A stretch of DNA of 34,492 nucleotides from Tannerella sp. Its GTDB lineage: Bacteria > Bacteroidota > Bacteroidia > Bacteroidales > Tannerellaceae. The stretch's first letter is position 1. Each line of letters opens with the position of its first letter. Below, piece after piece: positions 15,184-23,026 of this stretch. The DNA lies in the NCBI GenBank assembly GCA_031276175.1, contig JAISNP010000124.1, positions 1 to 34,492 on the forward strand, written 5' to 3'. Both the position numbers and the translations under genes were made by a program. The notes under the pieces are model-generated. The model saw only the letters and a program-made list of their open reading frames with translations. It did not search any database and was not told the DNA's origin.

Positions 15184-18069
15184 TTAAGAAATTTCATACC
15201 ATGTGACCGGGCCTCCCATTCCCATCGACTGCGTGGGCTGCGGCGCCCTTCCGGGACGCGCCGTCCATTTCTCCGCAATCGGGTTTTCATCCTTCAGGGT
15301 TTGGACGTAATTGCCCATCGTGGTGACGACTTTTACCACCAGCACGTTCTCGCCGGCTTTCAGCTTGCCGGAAATGTCGTACAGGCGGTTGCCGTACCAC
15401 GTCGCGCCGCAGTCCTCGCCGTTGAGACGGACTTCGGCCACGCCCCACACCTTGCCGAGGTTTAACGCCGTGCGGCGCGACGGCAAAGCAGCTACGTGGA
15501 ACGTCCGCGTATACACAACCGTGCCCGTGAAGTCCGCATACTTTGTATGTTTAAGATCGTCGAGCACGAAGAAATGCGTCTTCTCGACCGTGTCCAGGCA
15601 GCTGTGCCGCAGTTCGACATCCCATCCTTCCAGCGTCTGCACATTGTCGCCCGTCGCCGGCAGCGGACGCCACGGGGCGCCTTTCTCCTCGCGATCGAAC
15701 ACAATGAAGCGCGAATCCGCCGGAGCAAGGTACAGATCAAAAGCGCCCTGCCCGTCGAGTGCAATCCGGTAGCGTTCGCCCGTATCCAAATCCCACACCC
15801 AGGGATACCGTCCGGCTCTTGCGGTCGTTTTCGGGAACGTAATCGTTGTCCGGTAATCATGATGAAGATTAGAATTGATGAAGAGGAATACCTCCGCCCC
15901 GTCGTCGCGCAGATAGCGGTTGGCCATCACGTAAGGATCCGGGTCGGCAATCGAGACAAACGGCGTCAGGCCGTATTGCCGCTGTATGGCGGGATACCAT
16001 TTCACGAAATCATTGTCTTCCGGTTTCCGCAGCAGCACAAAGCGGTCGGGAAAGGACTTCAGCTTTTCCACCCACTGCTTCACTTCCCCGTCGCGCGCCT
16101 CATGGCGGTTCCATCCCAGCGACATGGCGGGATATTTCTCAATACAGAACACCTTTCCCCCGGAGGCGACAAACTCGTGCAGCACGGCGAGCGTGTCCGG
16201 CTCAATGCGTTCCGTTTCTATCAGGAACAGGCTGCTGTATTTCCGCTTGCCGCAGTGCAGCCGGCCCTTCGATACTTTCGCATCGCGGAGGATGGATTCC
16301 GACACATAGTCGGTTCCGTTGCCGTTTTTGCTCATCGCTTCCCAGAGGAGGGTCTGGTAGGGCGCATTGACGACGGCGGGAAACGGTTCGTTCTGCATCC
16401 CCAGCGTAGTCCACTGGTCGCCCAGCGGGGGCAGGATGGCGATGTCGGCATACATGTCGGCGTGTTGCACAACGGCGCATACGCGGGCGCGGTATTCGTT
16501 GAAATACCTGAAATACGGCCACCAGTTGTTTTTCTCGTTATAGTATGCGCCGTAGCGTATCCATCCGGGGAAGGGCGCTTCGGGGGGCGAATAGTTAAAG
16601 CCGTGCAACACGGAGTGTGTGACGCCCACGATGGTGTTCTGGTCGCAACCCATCTTGAGAAATTCGAGCGTCATGTTGAACACGCGGTAGGTGTTGGTCA
16701 TCTCCTCGGCGCTCACCAGGCGTTTGCCCGTAAGACGGGCGGCCGAAGCGACATACTTGTTGACCATCGTGTAGGCGCGTCCGCGGCGGTAATCTTCGTT
16801 CGACATTTCTTCGCCGATGCGATGTTGCAGCCAGTTGGTCGTCCACGATTCGCACTCCGGGATGTCCGCATACATGCTGCTTTCAAGCGGGAAGAACCCG
16901 CGTCCGTAGGCCTGCGCGCGTGCCTTGACGTTCAGCCGTCGACACCAGTCGCGGAACGGGATGCTGAAGCGGTCGCGAAACATTTCCGCCTCCGTCACCT
17001 CCACATCGTAGTGCATCCGGTTGAACATGTCCCGCATTTCGGGCGACATCTCCGCCCCGTAATGATAATCGCCCACGCTGCCCATGCCGGCCATCTTATA
17101 CATCGTCAGCGGTAGCCAGGGCATGATGTCGTAGCCGTTGCGCCGGCGGAAGACTTCCGGCATGTCGGCTATCCAGTTGGCGCCGTCCAGTTCCAAGCTG
17201 TCCGCGAATAATGCGCGGATGTATTGGGAAAGCGGGCCGATCCGCCGCTCTATCGCGTCCGACATACGGTTCAGGTACTTCTCGACCGCCGCGCGGTTCA
17301 AATGATTCAACGCCGGCCCGTCCGATCCGGGCGCGCCGTTGATGACGCTGCCGAACGAATCCATCCGCACCAGCGCATACAGTGCGTAGTTTCCCTCCGG
17401 GATGTCCACGCGAATCCTGTCGTTTCCGCTGATCTTTTCGGAAATATCAATAATCCCTTCCGGACGTGTCAGCGGGTTTTCGACCAGTTTGAGCGCGACC
17501 AGATGCGCCGTGCGTCCCGGATAAGGTTCCTGGATGGCGGGGTCGGCCTCTTTCAGCAGGTTGAACACGGAGGTCTCGTACTGCATGGGGCCTTCGAGTT
17601 TCTTCACCCCGATGACCATCATCTGCGCGCGCTCGTCGCCTTCAAGAAACATGCCGCCGAACGGCCAGCCGGAGCCGACGATCAAGTCGCAGGTCATGTC
17701 TAATTTCTTTGCTTCGTCGAAAGCCGTTTTCAGCAAGTCGATCCATTCGTCGCCGAGCCATTGCAGGGATTTGACGCCGAGGTCGTCCGTCTTTTCGGGG
17801 AACTTGACGGGATTGATTTCCACGCCGCCGATACCGGCTTCTTTCAGGAGACGCAACTCGCGCACCAGTTCGCCGGCTTCCACCTTGTTGCCGTTCCACC
17901 ACCAGCGCACAAAAGGGCGGTACGACATTCCGGGACGCCGGAAAAGGGTGAAATAATCGTCTCCGTTCCGCTCGCCGTACCACATTGCCTCTCCCGCCGC
18001 CACAGGCGACAGCGCCAGGCAACTGCCCGCAGCATAGAGGCTTCTTACGATAAAATTTCTTCTGTTCAT
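15184..18069 (-). CDS. GH106-like alpha-L-rhamnosidase
   Basis: This 961-aa exported enzyme resembles GH106 alpha-L-rhamnosidases and related large Bacteroidetes glycosidases. The start at 18069 (MNRRNFIVRSLYAAG) gives a twin-arginine-like signal peptide; a longer frame to 18105 lacks one. The mature part opens with RPFVRWWWNG (51-60) and LKEAGIGGVEINPV (75-88), the typical opening of the catalytic barrel. Further on are DLIVGSGWPFGG, a SAEEMTN segment whose Glu is a candidate catalytic or metal-site residue, and WWPYFRYFNEYRARV. The C-terminal part holds a beta-sandwich (GVAEVRLNGEDCGATWYGNRL) usual for this group. It would release rhamnose from rhamnogalacturonan-like side chains or backbones. 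It follows kduI by 190 bases, in which no clear promoter or terminator was seen. Confidence 0.85.
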   Translation of the reverse strand: MNRRNFIVRSLYAAGSCLALSPVAAGEAMWYGERNGDDYFTLFRRPGMSYRPFVRWWWNGNKVEAGELVRELRLLKEAGIGGVEINPVKFPEKTDDLGVKSLQWLGDEWIDLLKTAFDEAKKLDMTCDLIVGSGWPFGGMFLEGDERAQMMVIGVKKLEGPMQYETSVFNLLKEADPAIQEPYPGRTAHLVALKLVENPLTRPEGIIDISEKISGNDRIRVDIPEGNYALYALVRMDSFGSVINGAPGSDGPALNHLNRAAVEKYLNRMSDAIERRIGPLSQYIRALFADSLELDGANWIADMPEVFRRRNGYDIMPWLPLTMYKMAGMGSVGDYHYGAEMSPEMRDMFNRMHYDVEVTEAEMFRDRFSIPFRDWCRRLNVKARAQAYGRGFFPLESSMYADIPECESWTTNWLQHRIGEEMSNEDYRRGRAYTMVNKYVASAARLTGKRLVSAEEMTNTYRVFNMTLEFLKMGCDQNTIVGVTHSVLHGFNYSPPEAPFPGWIRYGAYYNEKNNWWPYFRYFNEYRARVCAVVQHADMYADIAILPPLGDQWTTLGMQNEPFPAVVNAPYQTLLWEAMSKNGNGTDYVSESILRDAKVSKGRLHCGKRKYSSLFLIETERIEPDTLAVLHEFVASGGKVFCIEKYPAMSLGWNRHEARDGEVKQWVEKLKSFPDRFVLLRKPEDNDFVKWYPAIQRQYGLTPFVSIADPDPYVMANRYLRDDGAEVFLFINSNLHHDYRTTITFPKTTARAGRYPWVWDLDTGERYRIALDGQGAFDLYLAPADSRFIVFDREEKGAPWRPLPATGDNVQTLEGWDVELRHSCLDTVEKTHFFVLDDLKHTKYADFTGTVVYTRTFHVAALPSRRTALNLGKVWGVAEVRLNGEDCGATWYGNRLYDISGKLKAGENVLVVKVVTTMGNYVQTLKDENPIAEKWTARPGRAPQPTQSMGMGGPVTWYEIS

Positions 18070-18259
18070 TTGTTGTGTGTTTATCCGTGTGTTGCATGTA
18101 GACAATCCAAAGCCCGCACCATGTGACAGGAGTATGATATTTTACATGCGGAACAGATTTATATTCCTGTAACCTTTCTCTCTGCCGAAACGGTGTAAAG
18201 GCCGGCGCTTGCACGTCCTGTCCGTGCAGGATGCGCGACTATCCGGTTAGGGTGATCCT

Positions 18260-19102
18260 CTATTTGAGTTTATCCGCCGTAAAAGTGTCCATGTCGTCGT
18301 AGGCAAGATTTTCGCCGCACATTGCCCAGATAAAGGAGTAGTTACTCGTTCCTGCTGCGGAGTGTATTGACCAGGATGGAGATATAACCGCTTGTTCGTT
18401 CAACATGAAGATGTGACGTGTTTCCTGCGGCTTTCCCATAAAGTGGCAAACGGATTGTCCCTCGGGCACTTTAAAATAGAAATACGCTTCCATCCTGCGC
18501 GAATGTGTATGCGGCGGCATAGTATTCCATACACTGCCTGTCCGGAGTTCCGTAAGTCCCATCTGTAATTGACAGCAAGGCACAATTTCACTCAGGATAA
18601 TTTGATTAAGAATGCGCTCGTTAGAAGTTGCCTGTGCTCCCAGATTACGTGTGCGGCGCATTTCTTTCGTGATTTGTGTCGTCGGATAGCTTGTATGCGC
18701 CGGTGACGAAGCAAAATAGAACCTGGCCGGCAACGAAGCATTCTTGCTCCTGAAAAAAACTTCTTTGGAACCTCGTCCGACATACACGGCATCTTTGTAT
18801 GCCAACTCAAAGTCTACGCCATCGACGGACACAATGCCTTCGTTTTCAATACAAATAATTCCCAATTCACGCCGTTCGCAAAAATATTCCGACCGAATAA
18901 GCGGAACGGTTTCCAGTTTGATTCTCTCATTTACAGGCAATGCTCCGCCTATAATCAGGCGGTCGTTATGCGTGTAAGTCATTAATACGGCGTCAGGCTC
19001 AAAAATTTTTTCAACCAGAAACTCTTTTCTTAACTGCGCCGTGTCGTACTGTTTTACATCGCCGGGATGCGTCCCCCAGCGTTCTTCAATAATTGTCTTC
19101 AT
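18260..19102 (-). CDS. kduI: 5-keto-4-deoxyuronate isomerase
   Basis: KduI isomerises 5-keto-4-deoxyuronate (from unsaturated uronates) to 2,5-diketo-3-deoxygluconate, a step after pectin lyase action. The 280-aa length matches the family. The zinc-binding residues are His198 and His200 in PPHTHSRRMEAYFY, Glu205 in the same stretch, and His247 in WSIHSAAGTSNYSFIW, corresponding to the known metal ligands of the E. coli enzyme. It starts MKTIIEERWGTHPGDVKQYDT, the expected N-terminus. There is no signal peptide, so it is cytosolic. It heads the minus-strand polysaccharide block and shares a divergent intergenic region with the nucleotidyltransferase-kinase gene. A partial -7 element (TATATTTT on the minus strand near 19180-19190) is a weak promoter candidate. 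kduD is not in the window. Confidence 0.94.
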   Translation of the reverse strand: MKTIIEERWGTHPGDVKQYDTAQLRKEFLVEKIFEPDAVLMTYTHNDRLIIGGALPVNERIKLETVPLIRSEYFCERRELGIICIENEGIVSVDGVDFELAYKDAVYVGRGSKEVFFRSKNASLPARFYFASSPAHTSYPTTQITKEMRRTRNLGAQATSNERILNQIILSEIVPCCQLQMGLTELRTGSVWNTMPPHTHSRRMEAYFYFKVPEGQSVCHFMGKPQETRHIFMLNEQAVISPSWSIHSAAGTSNYSFIWAMCGENLAYDDMDTFTADKLK

Positions 19103-19212
19103 AGATAATTGAATTACGTATTATAATTATTAATGTGTTAGAATTTAGTATCAGTAAAAACCATTTCTTTCGCGCCGCTAAAATATAGAATAAATTTGAA
19201 ATAAAGGCGGTT

Positions 19213-19246
19213 TTTGAACGAATAAAGACATTTTTTTATACATTTG
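19213..19246 (+). promoter_or_regulatory. Promoter of the fusion-gene/rmlA operon
   Basis: TTTG (19213-19216), a 22-nt spacer and TACATTTG (19239-19246) match the Bacteroidetes consensus with a slightly long spacer. Transcription from here would begin at about 19253, downstream of the first in-frame ATG (19251). This supports the second ATG at 19269 as the true start. Confidence 0.6.
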
Positions 19247-19268
19247 TCGCATGTTAGCAAAAAACAGT

Positions 19269-20411
19269 ATGGACAGTAAAAAGAAAAGAGTGTTTGTAAG
19301 CGGCTGTTATGATATGTTGCACAGCGGGCATGTCGCCTTTTTTGAGGAGGCCTCGCAATTCGGAGATTTGTATGTCGGAATCGGTTCCGATAAAACGATA
19401 TACGATTTGAAAGCCCGTAAACCGATTAATACGGACGCCGAGAGGTTGTATATGGTGAAAGCCCTCCGCATGGTGAAAGACGCATGGGTAAACCAGGGGA
19501 GCGGAATGCTCGATTTTGTCAATGAAATTAAGGCGCTTAAGCCTGATATTTTTTTTGTAAACAGCGACGGCCACAGTCCTTTGAAAGAAAAACTTTGCAA
19601 GGAACTGAAAATAGAATATATTATCAGTAAGCGTATACCGTATGCTGGTTTACCCGTGCGTTCTACCACTGCGTTACGGCAGGAATGCCGTATTCCTTAT
19701 CGCCTTGATATAGCGGGTGGTTGGTTAGACCAGCCTTTTGTCAGTGTACAGTGTCCCGGACCGGTACTGACAATCAGTATTGAGCCGGATTTTGAATTTA
19801 ACGACCGGAGTGGAATGGCAACCAGTTCGCGCAAAAAAGCCGTCGAACTGTGGCAAACCGATATTCCTGAAGGAGATAAGGAGAAAATAGCAAAAATACT
19901 GTTTTGCTACGAGAACCCGCCGGGAATGTCCTACGTGAGCGGTTCGCAGGATTCGCTGGGAATTGTCTTGCCCGGCCTGAATCGTCTGTATTATAATGGC
20001 GATTACTGGCCGGAAACGATAGATTCCGTTGATGATACGGATTTGCTGAAATGGATCGAAGCCCGTATCTGGCTGATACCCTTGTTTCCTCGTCATGCTA
20101 CATGCGATGTTCTGGCAAACAAAAAAGTGACGGCCGAAGCTGCAAAACAACTGAGCAAAGCGGCAGACGATTGCTGGCAGGCGATTCTGTCGAAAGACGC
20201 AGTCGCATGGGGTAAAGCTTGTTCCGCAAGTTTCGAAGCGCAAATAGATATGTTCCCCAATATGGTTTCTCCTGAAATTATGGATGTTATAAAAGAGTAT
20301 AAATCCGAAGCATTTGGCTGGAAGATAACCGGTGCAGGAGGAGGAGGTTACTGTGTTTTTGTCAGTGAGAATCCGGTCAAGAACGCAATACAAATAAGAA
20401 TAAGGAGGTAA
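19269..20411 (+). CDS. Cytidylyltransferase-GHMP kinase fusion protein
   Basis: This 380-aa protein joins two activities. Residues about 5-137 are a cytidylyltransferase-like domain: [11 protein letters not shown] (11-21) carries the HxGH nucleotide-binding motif, and RSTTALR (131-137) occupies the place of the ISSTR-type motif. Residues about 142-380 resemble GHMP sugar kinases: [12 protein letters not shown] (143-154) is the first motif and [13 protein letters not shown] (352-364) the third. The middle ATP loop is atypical (SGSQDSLG, 224-231). Such a protein could phosphorylate and nucleotidylate a sugar for glycan or capsule synthesis, as HldE or FKP do with other domains. The sugar is unknown. 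The start at 19269 is preferred because the ATG at 19251 would precede the predicted transcription start. Its last two codons form the Shine-Dalgarno sequence of rmlA. Confidence 0.8.
   Translation: MDSKKKRVFVSGCYDMLHSGHVAFFEEASQFGDLYVGIGSDKTIYDLKARKPINTDAERLYMVKALRMVKDAWVNQGSGMLDFVNEIKALKPDIFFVNSDGHSPLKEKLCKELKIEYIISKRIPYAGLPVRSTTALRQECRIPYRLDIAGGWLDQPFVSVQCPGPVLTISIEPDFEFNDRSGMATSSRKKAVELWQTDIPEGDKEKIAKILFCYENPPGMSYVSGSQDSLGIVLPGLNRLYYNGDYWPETIDSVDDTDLLKWIEARIWLIPLFPRHATCDVLANKKVTAEAAKQLSKAADDCWQAILSKDAVAWGKACSASFEAQIDMFPNMVSPEIMDVIKEYKSEAFGWKITGAGGGGYCVFVSENPVKNAIQIRIRR
20402..20409 (+). promoter_or_regulatory. Strong Shine-Dalgarno for rmlA inside the upstream gene
   Basis: AAGGAGGT lies seven bases before the rmlA ATG at 20417 and consists of the last codons (AGG AGG) and first stop base of the fusion gene. 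Such a perfect site is rare in Bacteroidetes and suggests strong, coupled translation of rmlA. Confidence 0.7.
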
Positions 20412-20416
20412 AAACG

Positions 20417-21292
20417 ATGAAAGGAATAGTTTTGGCAGGCGGATCGGGTACACGCCTTTATCCCATTACGAAAGGAATTTCCAAACAATTGATACCTGTG
20501 TATGACAAGCCGATGATTTATTATCCCATTTCGGTATTAATGCTCGCCGGTATCCGTGACATATTAATTATTTCCACCCCTTGCGATTTGCCTGCTTTTC
20601 GCCGGTTGCTTGGCGACGGTTCGGATTTTGGCATCCGATTCGGATATGCCGAACAGCCCAGCCCAGACGGATTGGCGCAAGCCTTTATCATCGGGGAAGA
20701 ATTTATTGGCAAGGACTCAGCCTGTTTAATTCTGGGCGACAACATTTTCTACGGTCAAAGCTTTACGAAAATACTGAATGATGCGGTTTCCATTGTCGAA
20801 AACGAACATAAAGCGACAATTTTCGGCTATTATGTCAATGATCCCGAACGGTACGGCGTGGCTACGATTGACGGACAAGGTAACGTGTTGAGCATTGAGG
20901 AAAAACCGGCAGTTCCCCAATCGAACTATGCGGTAGTAGGGCTTTATTTTTATCCGAACAAAGTGGTTGATGTAGCCAAAACGATTAAGCCTTCGGCACG
21001 TGGCGAGTTGGAAATAACAACGGTAAATCAGGTATTTTTGGCCGAAAGTAAATTGAAAATGCAATTATTAGGTCGTGGATTTGCATGGCTGGATACAGGC
21101 ACGCACGACTCACTGTCCGAGGCATCGACTTTTGTAGAAGTAATCGAACGGCGACAGGGACTAAAGATAGCCTGCCTTGAAGAAATTGCTTTTAGAAAAG
21201 GCTGGATTGATGCCGAATGTTTGCAGAAAAACGCTGATCCTATGCGCAATAATCCTTACGGGAAATATCTGATAAAACTTTTAAACGGTTAA
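20417..21292 (+). CDS. rmlA: Glucose-1-phosphate thymidylyltransferase
   Basis: RmlA (RfbA) makes dTDP-glucose from glucose-1-phosphate and dTTP, the first step towards dTDP-L-rhamnose and other deoxysugars of surface glycans. The 291-aa protein has the full family signature: [20 protein letters not shown] (6-25), metal/nucleotide residue Asp108 in [10 protein letters not shown], the sugar-binding IEEKP segment, and [13 protein letters not shown] near the C-terminal third. It is complete and of standard length. It is translationally coupled to the preceding fusion gene (5-nt gap). rmlB, rmlC and rmlD are not nearby, so the pathway partners must be elsewhere. The product is cytosolic. Confidence 0.96.
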   Translation: MKGIVLAGGSGTRLYPITKGISKQLIPVYDKPMIYYPISVLMLAGIRDILIISTPCDLPAFRRLLGDGSDFGIRFGYAEQPSPDGLAQAFIIGEEFIGKDSACLILGDNIFYGQSFTKILNDAVSIVENEHKATIFGYYVNDPERYGVATIDGQGNVLSIEEKPAVPQSNYAVVGLYFYPNKVVDVAKTIKPSARGELEITTVNQVFLAESKLKMQLLGRGFAWLDTGTHDSLSEASTFVEVIERRQGLKIACLEEIAFRKGWIDAECLQKNADPMRNNPYGKYLIKLLNG

Positions 21293-21438
21293 ATAATGCG
21301 AAATGTTTGGCTATGAAAAAATAAAACCAGAAATTCGCATGAAATTATTTTTGAATTTGAAACTGTTATGATAATAGAGATAAGAAGGACAACAAAATAC
21401 AGATTCTACTTAGTTTTAGAACAAACATTATTCTTTAT

Positions 21439-21469
21439 TTTGTTTTTGTCCGGAAGTGAGTTATCTTTG
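21439..21469 (+). promoter_or_regulatory. Consensus Bacteroidetes promoter of the OmpA-family gene
   Basis: TTTG (21439-21442), exactly 19 bases, then TATCTTTG (21462-21469) is a perfect match to TTTG-N19-TAnnTTTG. It predicts a 5' leader of about 95 nt before the ATG at 21572 and strong expression, as expected for a major outer-membrane protein. The rest of the 21293-21571 gap is AT-rich, with only a 22-codon frame and no clear gene. Confidence 0.85.
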
Positions 21470-21571
21470 CAGCATATTTAGAATGATAAGTTTGTTCATT
21501 AGGTATTAAAAAAATAAATAATATCCATAGCGATAGTAAATTGAATGTTTAATAATAAAAAGTGTATAATT

Positions 21572-22723
21572 ATGAAGACTAAAGTATTACTTTTAATGTT
21601 TTTATTTGGTTCTGTAATGTATTTGTCTGCGCAGGAGTTTCAGCCGCAAATAGGATTCAGCACGGAAAATGGTTCGAAAACAAATTTCAAGAAGAACAAG
21701 GCTTCGGATAATGTCTTTATCTCGATTGCCGGAGGAGGAAACATTTTGTTGGCCGACCACAATGGAGATGCTGATTTCAGCAAGCGCATAGCTCCGTCGG
21801 GCGCAATTTCCGTCGGGAAGTGGTACAATCCTTACCTCGCATTCCGTTTGCAGGTTAATGGAGGCTTGATGAACAACTTCAGCGACGAAGGTGAACAGAA
21901 TTTTTACTGGATTAATCCGCATCTTGATCTTTTGTGGGATGTGACCAATTTCTGGGCGCCGTATAACGAAGCTAAAGTATTCCATTTTATTCCTTTTGCA
22001 GGTATCGGTTATGGTTTGCGTCCGGGCATCACGGAAAACAGCATCAGCTATAAAAGAGCCGAATCCGTTTCGACTCATCTGGGTGCACAATTGTTGTTCC
22101 GCTTGAGCAAACGTGTCGACTTGTTCGTAGAAGGACAATACACGTTGCTGGGAGAGCATTGGAATTCGGATTACCATGCGCGTCCGCGTTTTGACCGGCC
22201 GGTACAAGCCATGCTGGGTTTGAACTTTAATGTAGGACGGAAAGAGTTTGAAGTAATTGAGCCGATGGATTATGATTTGCTGAACGATCTGAATTCGCAG
22301 ATTAACGCATTACGCGCCGAAAATGCCGAATTAGCGAAACGTCCCGAATTCTGTCCGGAATGTCCGCCGGCAACTGTCGTTACCGAGTCCGTCGAGTCTA
22401 TGAGTAACGTGGTTTATTTCCGCTTGAACAGCGCGAAAATAGACAAGCACCAAGAAATAAATATCTTCAATACGGCCGAATATGCCAAGAAGAATGGTTT
22501 GCCTGTCAAGTTGGTTGGTTATGCAGACAAATTAACCGGTAACCCCGATTATAACAAGGGTATTTCCGAGAGGCGTGCAAGAGCGGTTGCTAAACAACTT
22601 ATAGACAAATACGGTATTCCGTCGAACAATATTTCCATCGAATGGAAAGGCGACGTTGAACAGCCATATGGTGAAAATGCATGGAACCGCGTAGTGATCA
22701 TGAATACAAATGAAGAAAAATAA
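21572..22723 (+). CDS. OmpA-family outer membrane protein
   Basis: The product is 383 aa, with a signal peptide (MKTKVLLLMFLFGSVMYLSA) and probable cleavage near residue 20. Residues about 45-222 look like an eight-stranded OmpA-type barrel (alternating hydrophobic strands such as VFISIAGGGNILL, VDLFVEGQYTLLG, AMLGLNFNVG). Residues 236-258 form a short helical, coiled-coil-like linker (LNDLNSQINALRAENAELAK), followed by a CPEC pair at 261-264. Residues about 278-378 are the peptidoglycan-binding OmpA domain (VVYFRLNSAKID, GYADKLTGNPDYN, SERRARAV). It resembles the abundant OmpA-like porins of Bacteroidales. The frame is open from 21545, but the signal peptide fixes the start at 21572. It is monocistronic, between a consensus promoter and a strong terminator. 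Confidence 0.92.
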   Translation: MKTKVLLLMFLFGSVMYLSAQEFQPQIGFSTENGSKTNFKKNKASDNVFISIAGGGNILLADHNGDADFSKRIAPSGAISVGKWYNPYLAFRLQVNGGLMNNFSDEGEQNFYWINPHLDLLWDVTNFWAPYNEAKVFHFIPFAGIGYGLRPGITENSISYKRAESVSTHLGAQLLFRLSKRVDLFVEGQYTLLGEHWNSDYHARPRFDRPVQAMLGLNFNVGRKEFEVIEPMDYDLLNDLNSQINALRAENAELAKRPEFCPECPPATVVTESVESMSNVVYFRLNSAKIDKHQEINIFNTAEYAKKNGLPVKLVGYADKLTGNPDYNKGISERRARAVAKQLIDKYGIPSNNISIEWKGDVEQPYGENAWNRVVIMNTNEEK

Positions 22724-22745
22724 TCTCGTATTTTCATGACTATAT

Positions 22746-22786
22746 AAAAAAGAGGTCGTTCGAGTTTTCGAACGACCTCTTTTTTT
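22746..22786. terminator. Bidirectional intrinsic terminator
   Basis: A perfect 13-bp stem, AGAGGTCGTTCGA (22751-22763) with its complement at 22768-22780 around a 4-nt loop, is flanked by A residues on the left and seven T on the right. It ends the OmpA-family transcript 23 bases after the stop and could also stop transcription arriving from the peptidase gene on the other strand. Confidence 0.95.
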
Positions 22787-23026
22787 GCGCCGTGCATGAC
22801 TATTAACTCGGTGTTGCAAGTCCGCCACGAGGACGGATAGCGCCAGCGTTACTCAAAGCAAGAGATCGGCATATTTCCTGTAATATCCGGATAGTGTTCG
22901 GACCTTGTCTTATTCGGCAAACTTGTCAGCCGGGTATGCCTGATGTTGTTCGTATGCCTCGGTTCAAGATTTTGCCGCAGGCTTTCCTTAAGATTTCAAC
23001 TCGCGACAGATAGGCGCTCCGCGTAG
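22787..23026. other. 240-nt non-coding element of unknown nature
   Basis: No intact gene is present between the terminator and the peptidase gene. Read on the minus strand in one frame it gives a protein-like segment (RVEILRKACGKILNRG...) broken by one TGA and ending ...RPRGGLATPS before tandem stops. This could be a decayed gene or part of a dispersed repeat. Short complementary stretches (for example GTCC/GGAC around 22820-22835) hint at RNA structure but are too short to rely on. It resembles no RNA family I can name. Confidence 0.4.

Noticed and set aside
14814-15290. 158-codon minus-strand frame across the 42-bp array
   Set aside because: It starts within the rhamnosidase gene in another frame and is open mainly because the repeat unit is a multiple of three. 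No credible start or non-repeat protein segment was found.
18210-18228. Terminator after kduI
   Set aside because: TGCACG and CGTGCA form only a 6-bp stem with a 7-nt loop and no U-tract in the direction of transcription.
22787-23026. Group II intron or retron remnant
   Set aside because: It has no recognisable domain V, reverse transcriptase segment or msr/msd structure, so I kept it only as an unknown element.
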